Notes: a model not told the origin generated them from the letters alone. Positions 40,014 to 49,993 are shown, counted from the first letter of the stretch. The stretch: 64,000 nt of DNA from Deinobacterium chartae (GCF_014202645.1 NZ_JACHHG010000007.1:1-64000), one strand, 5' to 3'. Numbers and translations are program-made.

Positions 40014-40051
40014 AATATTCCTTGATTGGAATATTCCTATTGTGGTATATT
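40014..40051 (+). promoter_or_regulatory. Promoter and operator of the ArsR-SRPBCC operon
   Basis: TTGATT (40022-40027) and TATATT (40046-40051) are 18 bases apart. The inverted repeat AATATTCC-TTGATT-GGAATATT (40014-40035) is centred exactly on the -35, and a second overlapping palindrome GGAATATTCC lies at 40028-40037. This is the layout of an autorepressor site for the ArsR gene that follows. The remaining gap toward the helicase (39759-40013) shows no other feature I can name. Confidence 0.8.
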
Positions 40052-40090
40052 GAGGCCAGCAAAGAAAACCCCGAGAAAGGAGGTCCCCTG

Positions 40091-40462
40091 GTGAACAGCA
40101 CGACCTTGAGCGCCCTGGCCGAACCAAACCGTCTGGACATCGTCGAACTGCTGATCCAGCAACCGCTCACCGTGGGCGAAATTGCCACACGGCTCCAGAT
40201 GCGCCAGCCTCAAGCGTCCAAGCATCTTCGTGTCCTGAGCGAAGCGGGCATTATCGAAGTCGAGGCGGTGGCCAACCGGCGCATCTGCAAGCTTCGTCCA
40301 GAGCCTTTTCAGGAACTGGACCACTGGCTGAGCACTTACCGGCGGCTCTGGGAAGACCGATTCGACCGGCTCGACGATTACCTGCAGCGGCTCCAGCAAC
40401 AAAGCGAAGCGACCAAGCCCAAGGCCACACCCCACACGCCCCCACCCGACCCAGCAGAGTAA
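40091..40462 (+). CDS. ArsR-family transcriptional repressor
   Basis: The product has 123 residues from a GTG at 40091, behind AAAGGAGG; an upstream ATG lies inside the promoter. The winged helix is clear: LSALAEPNRLDIVELLIQQP, TVGEIATRLQMRQPQASKHL, then LSEAGIIEVEAVANRRICKL. The tail is Pro-rich. It lacks the ELCVCDL-type metal site of ArsR/SmtB and belongs to the subgroup always paired with an SRPBCC (AHSA1-like) gene. It likely represses its own operon through the inverted repeat over the -35. The SRPBCC gene follows after 27 bases. Confidence 0.9.
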   Translation: MNSTTLSALAEPNRLDIVELLIQQPLTVGEIATRLQMRQPQASKHLRVLSEAGIIEVEAVANRRICKLRPEPFQELDHWLSTYRRLWEDRFDRLDDYLQRLQQQSEATKPKATPHTPPPDPAE

Positions 40463-40489
40463 ATCCAGACCCGAACAGGAGGCTTTCTT

Positions 40490-41017
40490 ATGACCAGCCA
40501 GGCCGCATCCCCGATGATCTCCAGAGTCCAAGCCGGTAAAGAACTGATCCTCGAGCGCGTCTTCAAAGCCCCCAAAGACCTGGTGTTCGACGCCTTTTCA
40601 AAGGCCGACCATCTGCGCCACTGGTGGGGTCCCCGCGGCTGGGACGTGACCGTGTGCACCGTTGACTTCCGTCCAGGAGGCCAGTGGCACTACTGCATGA
40701 AGTGCGTTGACCCCAATCAGGGGGATTTCTACGGCATGGAGTCGTGGGGACTGGCCATCTACCATGAGATCGAAGCTCCGACCCGCATCGTCTACACCGA
40801 CCATTTCTCGGACGCACAGGCCCGTATCAACGAGACCATGCCATCGACCCGGATCACACTGACCTTCGAAGACGTCGAAGGTGGCACGAAGATCATCAGC
40901 CACGCCACCTACAGCTCCGAGGAAGCGCTGAAGACCGTCATGGACATGGGCATGCTGCAAGGCGTCACCGAAACGTGGGACCGCCTGGCTGAACACCTGG
41001 AGTCGCAGCAGCGCTGA
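40490..41017 (+). CDS. SRPBCC (AHSA1-like/START) domain protein
   Basis: This 175-residue protein has the helix-grip pattern: KELILERVFKAPKDLVFDAF, the highly conserved HLRHWWGPRGWDVTVC and a C-terminal helix TETWDRLAEHLE. Such proteins bind a hydrophobic ligand in a deep pocket; bacterial ones next to an ArsR gene are common, but their ligands are mostly unknown. The start has AGGAGG upstream. Second gene of a two-gene operon, co-regulated with the ArsR repressor. It ends facing the kinase operon (convergent), with only 65 bases between the stops. Confidence 0.9.
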   Translation: MTSQAASPMISRVQAGKELILERVFKAPKDLVFDAFSKADHLRHWWGPRGWDVTVCTVDFRPGGQWHYCMKCVDPNQGDFYGMESWGLAIYHEIEAPTRIVYTDHFSDAQARINETMPSTRITLTFEDVEGGTKIISHATYSSEEALKTVMDMGMLQGVTETWDRLAEHLESQQR

Positions 41018-41082
41018 ACGCCCTCCCCGCTCCCGCACACACGAACCGAGAACCCAGCACTGCCCGCACCCCTCCTGCCTGC

Positions 41083-42264
<1,182 letters not shown>

Positions 42265-42368
42265 GAAAGGTCCTGAGCCCATCATACGCAACCTTGCCCC
42301 GACGCCCTGCTTCCCCGTTACAGTTGCGGGGGCCACCGGACGTCCGGCGGCCCCCGCAAACGTCCTCC

Positions 42369-44339
42369 TCAGCGCTCGCGCTGAACGATCACCGCCGTCG
42401 CGTTGTCCGGCGCCCCGGCCTCGAGGGCGGCCCGTACCAGCGCGTCGGCCGCCGCCTGTGGGTCCTGCTGGTGTTCGGCCAGGATCTGCTCGAGGCGGGC
42501 GGGCTTGACCTCGCCCCACACGCCGTCGGAGAGCAACACCAGCGCCTCGCCCGGCTGCAGCTCGAGGGTGGGTTCGTCCTGCGTGGCACTCAGGCCCTGC
42601 ACGTAATCCGGCTGCGGCTGCCGCACCGATCCCAGCGAGCGCAAGATCTTGTTGCGGTCCGGGCTGCTCTCGGCCTCCTCCTCGGTCAGCATGCCCGAAG
42701 CCACCATCGCCGCGACGAGCGAGTGGTCGCGTGAGAGCTGCCGCAGTCCCCCGGCTGCGCGCAGGTACACCCGGGTATCTCCCACATGGGCCAGGGCCAC
42801 CCGGCTGCCCACCAGCACCACACCGCTGAAAGCGCAGCCGCCGTCCTCGCCCGCGAGGGCCTCGAGGACCCGGCGGTTGGCCTGCCACACCAGGTCCACC
42901 GCCCACTCGGCCTGCACGCCCGCATCACCCGGGGCAGGAACGGCACCGCCGATAAAGGCCTCGACCGCTGCCCGGGCAGCCACCTCTCCGGCGGCCATGC
43001 CGCCCATGCCGTCGGCCACGCAGGCGCGCAGCAGCAGCCTGCTGCCCTCGTGCGCCTCGAGGTGACGCAGGCTGTAGCCGAAGGCGTCCTCGTTCACCGG
43101 ACGGTCCGGGTTCAGACCCACGGTGGTGGCCGCACCGACCGCAAAGCGCGGCTGCGCTTGGGGAACCAGCGCCCGGAGCGCAGCCAAAAAGGCGGTGGGC
43201 GTCAGGCGTTCGGCGTCGGGCGCGAGGGCAGCGCGCATCAACTGCGGCAGCCCCGGCAACCCCAGGGCGCGCAGTCGCAGCGGCGAGGGGCCTTCGGCAG
43301 GAAGGGCTTCGCCGGTCAGCAGGCGATACAGCAGCGCTCCCAGCAGGTAGCTGCCCTCACGGCCGGTGGCCGGACCACCGTAGGACGCTTCCGGTGCGGT
43401 GTAGCCCTCGCGGTACACCCGGGGCCGCTCCTCGCCCAGCCGTACCACCCGGGGCGGGAAGCGCAGGCGCGGCCCACTCTCCCCGGTGAGGATGCCCTCG
43501 GGGTCGAGATCGAGCAGGGCATAGCCCTGACGTTCGAGCGCAAAAGCATACTGGGCCAGCGGCTTCAGCCGTTCCACGGCCGCCTCGAGGGACAGCGCCT
43601 CCTGGGGCAACCAGGGCTCACCCTCGGTCCAGGGATACACGCTACCCTCGGAGCCCAGGTAAAGCGGGCGCGGCAGCAGGCGGTGCCCGGGCAGGTCGGC
43701 GGGCAGCGCTGCGGGGCCTTCCCGCAACAGCACCGTCTGTCCGCCTTCGTCCTCGGCACGGTACCAGCCGCGCGGCAGAGCCTGCCGCACCCGGTAGGTC
43801 CGCCCGTCCCAGGTCAGCGCCTCCTCGCCCGTGGTCGCGGCGCGATCAGCGACCGGCTCGAGGATCAGCTCCTCAAGGTGGTCCTCGGCGGCTTGCCCAG
43901 CCGCGGAAGCCTCAGCAACACCCTGCGGTCCGTCCTCCTCGAGATCACCCGGCTCACCCGGCCCGAAATCGGCCTCGGGGCCCTCGGGCAGGCTGTCCGG
44001 CTGGGATTCTGCGGGCAGCGGCTCGGCACGAAACTCCGGGGTGGGCGCAGGCATCCCGGGCGATGGCGGGGCCGCTGCCTCAACCGGCTCCGAAGGGTCA
44101 GCGGCGGCCACAGCAGCTTCCGCCGCCCCGGATGCCGCCAGGGCCCCTGCTTGCACCGGTTCCAGCTCCTCGAGGGAGGCCTCAGGCGCCGTGGGCGCCT
44201 CGGGCAACTCGGGCAGTTCGGGCAGTTCGGGCGACTCGGCAGCGGCCTCTTCCCCACCCCAGGAGCGGGGATCGGGGCCGCCCTCGTGCGCCTCGGCGTC
44301 GGTTTCCGAAGCGGGCAGCGCTTTGCGGTCGTCGTCCAC
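42369..44339 (-). CDS. Pseudokinase-PP2C phosphatase fusion
   Basis: The product has 656 residues from the GTG at 44339, one base after the FHA gene stop. Residues 1-170 are an acidic Pro/Glu/Ala-rich linker. About 178-395 resemble a protein-kinase C-lobe but without catalytic residues: ALLDLDPEGIL replaces HRDLKPDNV, the DFG position reads RFPPR, and EGYTAPEASYGGPATGREGS keeps the APE-like element. Residues 400-656 form an active PP2C phosphatase: NEDAFG (Asp418), VADGMGG (Asp443), HVGDTRVYL, LLSDGVWGE and DNATAVIV, the metal-binding aspartates all present. It should reverse the phosphorylation made by the operon's kinases; the pseudokinase may bind them or nucleotide. Confidence 0.87.
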   Translation of the reverse strand: MDDDRKALPASETDAEAHEGGPDPRSWGGEEAAAESPELPELPELPEAPTAPEASLEELEPVQAGALAASGAAEAAVAAADPSEPVEAAAPPSPGMPAPTPEFRAEPLPAESQPDSLPEGPEADFGPGEPGDLEEDGPQGVAEASAAGQAAEDHLEELILEPVADRAATTGEEALTWDGRTYRVRQALPRGWYRAEDEGGQTVLLREGPAALPADLPGHRLLPRPLYLGSEGSVYPWTEGEPWLPQEALSLEAAVERLKPLAQYAFALERQGYALLDLDPEGILTGESGPRLRFPPRVVRLGEERPRVYREGYTAPEASYGGPATGREGSYLLGALLYRLLTGEALPAEGPSPLRLRALGLPGLPQLMRAALAPDAERLTPTAFLAALRALVPQAQPRFAVGAATTVGLNPDRPVNEDAFGYSLRHLEAHEGSRLLLRACVADGMGGMAAGEVAARAAVEAFIGGAVPAPGDAGVQAEWAVDLVWQANRRVLEALAGEDGGCAFSGVVLVGSRVALAHVGDTRVYLRAAGGLRQLSRDHSLVAAMVASGMLTEEEAESSPDRNKILRSLGSVRQPQPDYVQGLSATQDEPTLELQPGEALVLLSDGVWGEVKPARLEQILAEHQQDPQAAADALVRAALEAGAPDNATAVIVQRER

Positions 44340-44340
44340 C

Positions 44341-45225
44341 TCAGCTCCTCTGGAAGACCACGACCATGTTGCCAAAGGCCAGCTCGTCGCCGTCCTCGAG
44401 AGCAACCGGAGCGGTCAGGCGCGGGCCGAAGGCCTCGTCTTGCGCGCGCTTGACGAACACGCCGTTGGTGGAGCCCAGGTCGCGCACCATCCAGCGGCCC
44501 CCCTCGAGGTACAGCTCGGCGTGGCGGCGCGAGACGTGCTCGGCACCGGGCAGGCCCGACACGTCGATCTCGACCGGGCCGGTAGAGGCGTCGAAACGGC
44601 CCACCACCATACGTCCGGCGTGCAGCGGCACCACGTCACCGGTCAGGGCACCGAAGCGCTTGAAGGCCAGGCGGGCCGGCTGGGGAGCGGGGGATACAAC
44701 CGGAACCGAGGCGGTCTCGGGCGAGGCCGCAACCCCAGCGGCCCCCTGTACCGGAGTTTCGGCCGGGCGCTTCTCGAGGTCGGTGGGCGTGATGACGGTG
44801 GTGCTGTCGCGCGGGATCTCGGCCTGCGGCGGGTAGATCACCTGCGGTTCGGGCAGGGCGGCCTCGCTGCTTTCCGCGAGGGGGACCGGCACCGGCTCGG
44901 GGGCGTACTCGGGCGCAGGCGAGACTTCGGCGGCAGGCGTGTACACCGCTTCGGGCGCAGGAGCCGACTGCTGCTGCAGCGGGGCCGCGCTCTCGCTCAG
45001 CGGGTTCGCGGCGTTCTGAGCCGGGAACTGGTCGCTGGTGGGCTCGGGAACCGGGCGCACCTCGGGAGCGGCTTCGCTCAGGTCGTCACGGGCGGCCTGT
45101 GCGCTGCCCGCCGGGTTCTGAGGCGCGGCAGGAGCGGCGGCGGGCGTCAGTTCGACGCCGCAGCCCTCGCAGTACTGGGTGCCATCGGGGTTTACGGTAC
45201 CGCAAACGGTGCAGGTGATCGGCAT
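44341..45225 (-). CDS. FHA-domain protein with N-terminal zinc ribbon
   Basis: The product has 294 residues from the ATG at 45225, behind AAGGAG. It begins with a zinc ribbon (CTVCGTVNPDGTQYCEGCG), continues with a 160-residue Pro/Ala/Glu-rich disordered region containing DSTTVITPTDLEKRP, a possible phosphothreonine site, and ends with a canonical FHA domain (about 195-290): MVVGRFD, HVSRRHAEL and DLGSTNGVFV. This resembles small FHA proteins such as GarA, which are kinase substrates that bind kinases when phosphorylated. It is positioned between a kinase and the phosphatase genes. No membrane segment. Confidence 0.92.
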   Translation of the reverse strand: MPITCTVCGTVNPDGTQYCEGCGVELTPAAAPAAPQNPAGSAQAARDDLSEAAPEVRPVPEPTSDQFPAQNAANPLSESAAPLQQQSAPAPEAVYTPAAEVSPAPEYAPEPVPVPLAESSEAALPEPQVIYPPQAEIPRDSTTVITPTDLEKRPAETPVQGAAGVAASPETASVPVVSPAPQPARLAFKRFGALTGDVVPLHAGRMVVGRFDASTGPVEIDVSGLPGAEHVSRRHAELYLEGGRWMVRDLGSTNGVFVKRAQDEAFGPRLTAPVALEDGDELAFGNMVVVFQRS

Positions 45226-45263
45226 GTCTTTTCTCCTTGGGAAGGGGCGGGACCCGCAGGTCC

Positions 45264-46712
45264 CTAGCGTTGAATGAGTCTGAACAGACGATAACCGAGA
45301 AAAGCGCCCAATAGGGCAGCAGCGACAACGGCGATACCCGAGCCGTAGCCCAGGCTGCCTGCCAGGAAATATCCGCCCACCGCTCCGGCGACCAGCCCCA
45401 GCAGCGGCAGCAGGTCCCACAGCAGCACGCCCGCCACCAGCCCGATCAGCGCGGACACGATCAGCAGCGGCGGGTCGGTTTCGTCCCGTGCCAGCAGCAG
45501 ACCTGCTCCGATGGCCGCCCCGGCCAGTCCCAGCACCGCCCGCAGGCCCGCGCGGCTGCGCCGCCGGGAACGCCTGCGGCGCTGGGGCGGTTCCGGATCG
45601 CGTGGAGCCGGAATCGGCAGCGGAACGGGCCTGCGGGCCGGGCCGGTTGGGATCGGCACCGCCGGACGGGACGGGGCAGGCCGCACGGTCGGAGCCGGGC
45701 GCACCGTGGGGGTGGCCTGAGGTATCCGCTCGGGCTGCGGAGCCGGAATCACCGTGGTGGGACGCGGCTGAACGGGAGCCGTCCCCTCGAGCAGCGCCAG
45801 GAAGTCCGTCACCCGCTGCGGGCGCTCCTCGATGCGCAGCGCCAGCGCGGACTCGATGCCGCGTCGCAGCCCCTCAGGCACGCCGGGCGGCAACGCCAGC
45901 AGACGCGTTCCCAGCAGGCGGTCGGTCGAGGCCGGAGGGGCTTGCCCGGTGAGGGCGTGATACAGCGTGGCAGCCAGCGCGTACAGGTCGGTGTACGGCC
46001 CGAAGCGCGCGCTGGTGGCGTACTGCTCGGGCGGCGCGTAACCGGGCGTCACCAGCCGGGTGTGGCGCACGGTCATCCCTCCGACAAAGGCGCGGGTCGA
46101 ACCGAAATCGATCAGCACGATGCGCCCGTCCTCCTCGAGGAACACGTTGTCCGGCTTGAGGTCGCGGTGCAGCAGACCGGCCGTGTGCACCGCCTCCAGG
46201 GCCGCCCCGACCCGGCGGGCCAGTTCGAGCACCATGGCGTTTGACAGCGCCCGCTGCCGGACAAGGCGGGCAGCGAGGGTCTCGCCCTCGAGGCGCTCCA
46301 TCACCAAGTAGGCGGTGGCGTTCTCCTCGAACACGTCGAGAACCCGCACGATACCCGGGTGGTTGAAGCGGCCCAGCACCCGCGCCTCCTCGAGAAAAGC
46401 GGCCCTGGCCTCGAGAAAGCCCTCGAGGCGCATGCCAGCCGGGGGGCGCAGCGTGATGCCGACGCGGGTGGAGCCGTCGGGAAACAGTTCCTTGACGGCG
46501 ACCGGACGGCCCAGCGCCTGGTCGTAGCCCGCGTAGGTGATGCCGAAGCCGCCCTGACCGAGCACCGACTCGATCCGGTAGCGTCCGGCGGCGAGGCTGC
46601 TGCCCGGAGGCAGGTGAACGCCGCCTGCGTCGTGCAGCGGGGCGCCGCAAACCGGGCAGACGGTCTCGGTGCCGCTGAGGTGGGAAGCGCAGTAGGGGCA
46701 GGTGGTGAGCAG
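45264..46712 (-). CDS. Ser/Thr protein kinase with zinc ribbon and membrane tail, non-standard start codon (kinase C)
   Basis: The product has 482 residues if it starts at CTG 46712, or 483 from ATC 46715. The zinc ribbon (CPYCASHLSGTETVCPVCG) aligns closely with kinase B, so the frame upstream of the first GTG (46565) is certainly coding; yet between the in-frame TAA (46774-46772) and that GTG there is no ATG, GTG or TTG. GGAG (46723-46720) is spaced 7 bases from the CTG. Kinase motifs are intact: GQGGFGITY, VKELFPDG, HRDLKPDN, IDFGSTRAF and TPGYAPPEQYATSA. A Pro-rich linker and about three to four C-terminal membrane helices follow. The start would be unusually weak. Confidence 0.87.
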   Translation of the reverse strand: MLTTCPYCASHLSGTETVCPVCGAPLHDAGGVHLPPGSSLAAGRYRIESVLGQGGFGITYAGYDQALGRPVAVKELFPDGSTRVGITLRPPAGMRLEGFLEARAAFLEEARVLGRFNHPGIVRVLDVFEENATAYLVMERLEGETLAARLVRQRALSNAMVLELARRVGAALEAVHTAGLLHRDLKPDNVFLEEDGRIVLIDFGSTRAFVGGMTVRHTRLVTPGYAPPEQYATSARFGPYTDLYALAATLYHALTGQAPPASTDRLLGTRLLALPPGVPEGLRRGIESALALRIEERPQRVTDFLALLEGTAPVQPRPTTVIPAPQPERIPQATPTVRPAPTVRPAPSRPAVPIPTGPARRPVPLPIPAPRDPEPPQRRRRSRRRSRAGLRAVLGLAGAAIGAGLLLARDETDPPLLIVSALIGLVAGVLLWDLLPLLGLVAGAVGGYFLAGSLGYGSGIAVVAAALLGAFLGYRLFRLIQR

Positions 46713-46841
46713 GATCGGTCTCCAGGGAAAGAAGTCGGCGGGCGTCTTTAGGGACCAGTTAACCGTGCACAGGCATTAGAAAACTGCTGCCTTTGGTCCG
46801 ATCTCCGGTCCTGGCGGCAGACGAAGCACGCGCACGCGAAC

Positions 46842-48224
46842 TCAGGCTCCGGTGAGCCTGCGGATCTCGTCGTCCGACGGCAGGCTGCCCTCGCCGCTGC
46901 GCAAGGTCTGGGTCTTGGCTCCGATCTTGAGGGTCTTGGCGGTCGCGGCACTCATGGACTGTCCGCCCTCGAGTTCGTTGATGGCGCGGTCCAAGGCCAC
47001 GGTCATGGCGCCGTTGCCCAGGCGCTGGGTCATGGCGCGCGCCAGCTGCAGGGTTTTTTGGGCCTGCACAGGGTCCTGGCGCGCCTCACGCGTGGCCTGG
47101 GCCACCAGGTTCTCGATGTTGCGCTGCTGCACCCACTGCATCACCTCGGGGTCGATCGAGGCGGCGCGCGACTCGTCAGGGGTGAACTCCACCACCACGT
47201 CGAGCGGCGGAATCTCGCCGCGGTAATCGGCCCCGGGCACCTGATAGGTCAGGCCCAGCTGGGCGAGGCGCATGCGGGCAGGCGGGCGGGCGGGCAGGGT
47301 GAACTCGAGGACGTACACGGCCCCTTGCGGTGCCTCCACGTTGCCCAGCGGGTGCGGCTGCAAGTTCTTGTCCACCTCGGTCTGGGTGGGGAACACCCGG
47401 GTGATGCGGTCCAAGGCCACCTCGCGCACGGTGCGCACCGACAGGCCCACCTCGGTCACGACCTCGTTCGCGGCGTGCTGAATATCGCCCAGCAGCGCGG
47501 CGGGCAGGTCCGAAGCCCGCACCGAGGGCGGCTGAGGGTTTTGGGTATCGGGCACCACATCGAAGGGCTGACCCTGAGTGGAGTTGGCGAGGTCGATCAA
47601 GAGGTCGGTGTTGACCTCCTCGCCCACGCCCACGGTGGTGACCGGAACGCGGGCCTGCGCGAGCTGGGCGGTCTGTTCGCGCACCACCGCCTCGTCGAAG
47701 GTCTGGCCGTCGGAAAGCAGCACCACGCGGCGGCTGCCGGTCTCGGCGGCCACCAGGCGGGCGGCCTCACGCAGGCCCGCGCCCATGTGCGTGCCACCCG
47801 AATAGCGGGTCAGGCGCTCGGCGGCGGCGATCAGACGGGCGCGTTCGCTGGCGGGCGTGAACTCCACCAGCACCTCGGCGCTGTCATCGAACTTGACCAG
47901 GGCCAGGCGGTCGTCGTCTTTGAGCAGGTCCGAGGTCAGGATGCCGCGCAGCGACTCGACCACCAGGTCCATCTTGTTCTTGCCGCCGCGCACCACCTCG
48001 TAGGTCTGACCGTCCACCACGCGTTTTTCTCCGGTGCGCTCGGTCGGGGGAGTCACCACCTCGCGCATCGAGCCGGAGGTGTCCACCACGAAGGCCACCG
48101 ACAGCCGGGGGCGCGCGGCCGCGGCGGTCGCACTGGGCCGCAGCTGCAGGGTGACGAACAGCTTCTGCCCGGCCGAGTGGGCCAGCAAAAACTCACGGTG
48201 TAGCTTCAAAGACGCCTCGAGCAT
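46842..48224 (-). CDS. Cytosolic vWA-domain protein
   Basis: This 460-residue protein has no signal or membrane segment. The vWA domain (about 40-215) has the MIDAS motif VVDTSGSM, TRYSGGTHMGAGL and VLLSDGQTFDE. The remaining 240 residues are a beta sandwich (YVLEFTLPARPPARMRLAQL) and a helical tail (VAQATREARQDPVQAQKTLQ), as in many bacterial metal-dependent vWA scaffolds. The tail contains several Thr residues (KTLKIGAKTQTLRSGE) that could be kinase targets. ATG at 48224 follows GGAGGAACG. It lies between two kinase genes, an arrangement like TerY (vWA) with kinase and phosphatase, but this protein is longer than TerY. Confidence 0.87.
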   Translation of the reverse strand: MLEASLKLHREFLLAHSAGQKLFVTLQLRPSATAAAARPRLSVAFVVDTSGSMREVVTPPTERTGEKRVVDGQTYEVVRGGKNKMDLVVESLRGILTSDLLKDDDRLALVKFDDSAEVLVEFTPASERARLIAAAERLTRYSGGTHMGAGLREAARLVAAETGSRRVVLLSDGQTFDEAVVREQTAQLAQARVPVTTVGVGEEVNTDLLIDLANSTQGQPFDVVPDTQNPQPPSVRASDLPAALLGDIQHAANEVVTEVGLSVRTVREVALDRITRVFPTQTEVDKNLQPHPLGNVEAPQGAVYVLEFTLPARPPARMRLAQLGLTYQVPGADYRGEIPPLDVVVEFTPDESRAASIDPEVMQWVQQRNIENLVAQATREARQDPVQAQKTLQLARAMTQRLGNGAMTVALDRAINELEGGQSMSAATAKTLKIGAKTQTLRSGEGSLPSDDEIRRLTGA

Positions 48225-48262
48225 CGTTCCTCCTTCGGGGCCGGGCCCCGGTCGCAGCCGTC

Positions 48263-49993
48263 CTAGGCGCTGCCGCTCTCGCGCACCAGCGACCCGCGGT
48301 TTTCCCGCAGGACCGGGCGTGCTGTCTGTACTACGTAGATTCCGTGCAGGCCGTTCCCACGCACCGTGTTACGCACCGCCTCTCCCCCGCCCTGCTCGAG
48401 GTACGCCAGGCCGCACTCGCGGTTGTCCTCGAGGGTGTTCTCCTCGAGCAACGGGTCGGCCTGCCCGGCGACGGCCACCCCGTGCACGGCGTTGCGGATG
48501 ACGCTCACCCCGCGCAGGCAGCCGCCCGTAGCCTCGAAGAACACGGCCCCGCAACTGCCGTTGCGCTCCAGGCGTCCCCCCTCGAGGTCCAGTCGGGCGC
48601 GGCCTTCGAGGTGCACGCCGCTGCCCCCGTTACCGGACGAGATCAGGTCACGCGCCCGGACCTGAGCGGCGCTCAGCAGTGCCAGCCCGTTTCCCGCGCT
48701 GCCGTCGGTAGCCTGCACGCCGCCGCCGAGCTCGCACCCGCGCAGGGTCAGGTCACCGTCTTGCACCACCACCACGTCGGCGGCCATGCGGCCGCCGTGG
48801 TCTACCCGCAAGTCCTCGAAGATGACGCCCCGGGCCTGTACCAGCAGAACGTAGGTGGGGGCCTCGCAGACGATGCGGGTCTGCTGCGCGCCGGAGCCGA
48901 CCAGCCGGACCGGACGGGTGAGGGTCAGCGGGGCGGGCAGCGCGAACTTGCCGGGTGCCAGCCGCAGCGTGGCTCCGTCGGGCGCGGCCTGCAGGGCGCG
49001 CAACAGGTTCCCGCCGGGCGGGCGGATCGGCTGAGAGAGGTCGGGGGCGGGCGGCGTTGCCACCGCCGCAGCCGGCTCCCCGAGCAGGGCGCGCGCGGCG
49101 GCAACGCTGGCCGGGCGCTCGGCCACCGCTACGGCCAGGGTGCGTTCGACCAGGGCGCGCAGTCCGGGCGGCACGCTGGCCGGCAGCGGCGGCAGGGCCA
49201 CGCCCAGCAGGCGGTCGGTGGCCGCAGGCGGGGCCTGCCCGCTGAGCGCGTGGTACAGCGTTGCTCCCAGCGCGTACAGGTCGGTGTACGGCCCGAAACG
49301 TGCGCTGGTGGCGTACTGTTCGGGCGGCGCGTAACCGGGCGTCACCAGCCGTGTATGCGTGCGCGCCTGCCCGCTCTCGAACGCGCGGGCCGAGCCAAAG
49401 TCGATCAGCACCCGCCGGCCGCCGCGCGTCAGGAACACGTTGTCCGGCTTGAGGTCGCGGTGCAGCACCCCGGCCGCGTGCACCACCTCGAGGGCGCCCA
49501 GCAGGTCACGCGCCACGCTCAGGCCCTCCTCGGGGCGCAACGGGCCGCGCGCGAGGCGTCCGCCCAGCGTCTCGCCCTCGAGGAATTCCATCGCGAGGTA
49601 GGCGGTCCCACCCCCCTCGAAGGCGTCCCATACCCGCACGATGCCGGGGTGGTCGAAGCGGGCCAGGGTGCGGGCCTCGTCCAGAAAACGTTCGCGGGCC
49701 TCTCGAAAACCGCCCGGTCCGAGCGAACCGGGCGGAATCACCCCGGTTCCCACACGGCTCGATCCGTCGGGAAACAGCTCCTTGACCGCCACCGGGCGGC
49801 CCAGCAGCGTGTCGCGCGCGCGGTAGGTGATGCCAAAACCGCCCTGGCCGAGCGTGGCCTCGAGGACGTAACGCCCTGCGGCCAGCGCGGTGCCTGCGGG
49901 CAACTGAACGCCCAGAGAGACCGGGGCGCCGCACACCGGACAGACGGTGGCCGCGGCGGGTAGAGGGGAAGCGCATACCGGACAGTGGGACAA
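48263..49993 (-). CDS. Ser/Thr protein kinase fused to a right-handed beta-helix (kinase D)
   Basis: The product has 576 residues from a TTG at 49993, four bases after AGGAGG; earlier in-frame starts lack a site and add an unlikely leader. Order: zinc ribbon (CPVCASPLPAAATVCPVCG), kinase (about 40-300) with GQGGFGITY, VKELFPDG, HRDLKPDN, IDFGSARAF and TPGYAPPEQYATSA, then a beta-helix (about 345-570) of the NosD/pectate-lyase type: RGVIFEDLRVDHGG, NGGSGVHLEGRARLDLEGG, NAVHGVAVAGQADPLLEENT. No membrane helix is seen, so the beta-helix is probably cytosolic or reaches a polysaccharide or protein target by another route. First gene of the six-gene operon. Confidence 0.9.
   Translation of the reverse strand: MSHCPVCASPLPAAATVCPVCGAPVSLGVQLPAGTALAAGRYVLEATLGQGGFGITYRARDTLLGRPVAVKELFPDGSSRVGTGVIPPGSLGPGGFREARERFLDEARTLARFDHPGIVRVWDAFEGGGTAYLAMEFLEGETLGGRLARGPLRPEEGLSVARDLLGALEVVHAAGVLHRDLKPDNVFLTRGGRRVLIDFGSARAFESGQARTHTRLVTPGYAPPEQYATSARFGPYTDLYALGATLYHALSGQAPPAATDRLLGVALPPLPASVPPGLRALVERTLAVAVAERPASVAAARALLGEPAAAVATPPAPDLSQPIRPPGGNLLRALQAAPDGATLRLAPGKFALPAPLTLTRPVRLVGSGAQQTRIVCEAPTYVLLVQARGVIFEDLRVDHGGRMAADVVVVQDGDLTLRGCELGGGVQATDGSAGNGLALLSAAQVRARDLISSGNGGSGVHLEGRARLDLEGGRLERNGSCGAVFFEATGGCLRGVSVIRNAVHGVAVAGQADPLLEENTLEDNRECGLAYLEQGGGEAVRNTVRGNGLHGIYVVQTARPVLRENRGSLVRESGSA

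Noticed and set aside
40091-40462. Arsenic or metal sensing by the ArsR-family gene
   Set aside because: The metal-binding cysteine motif is missing and the partner is an SRPBCC protein.
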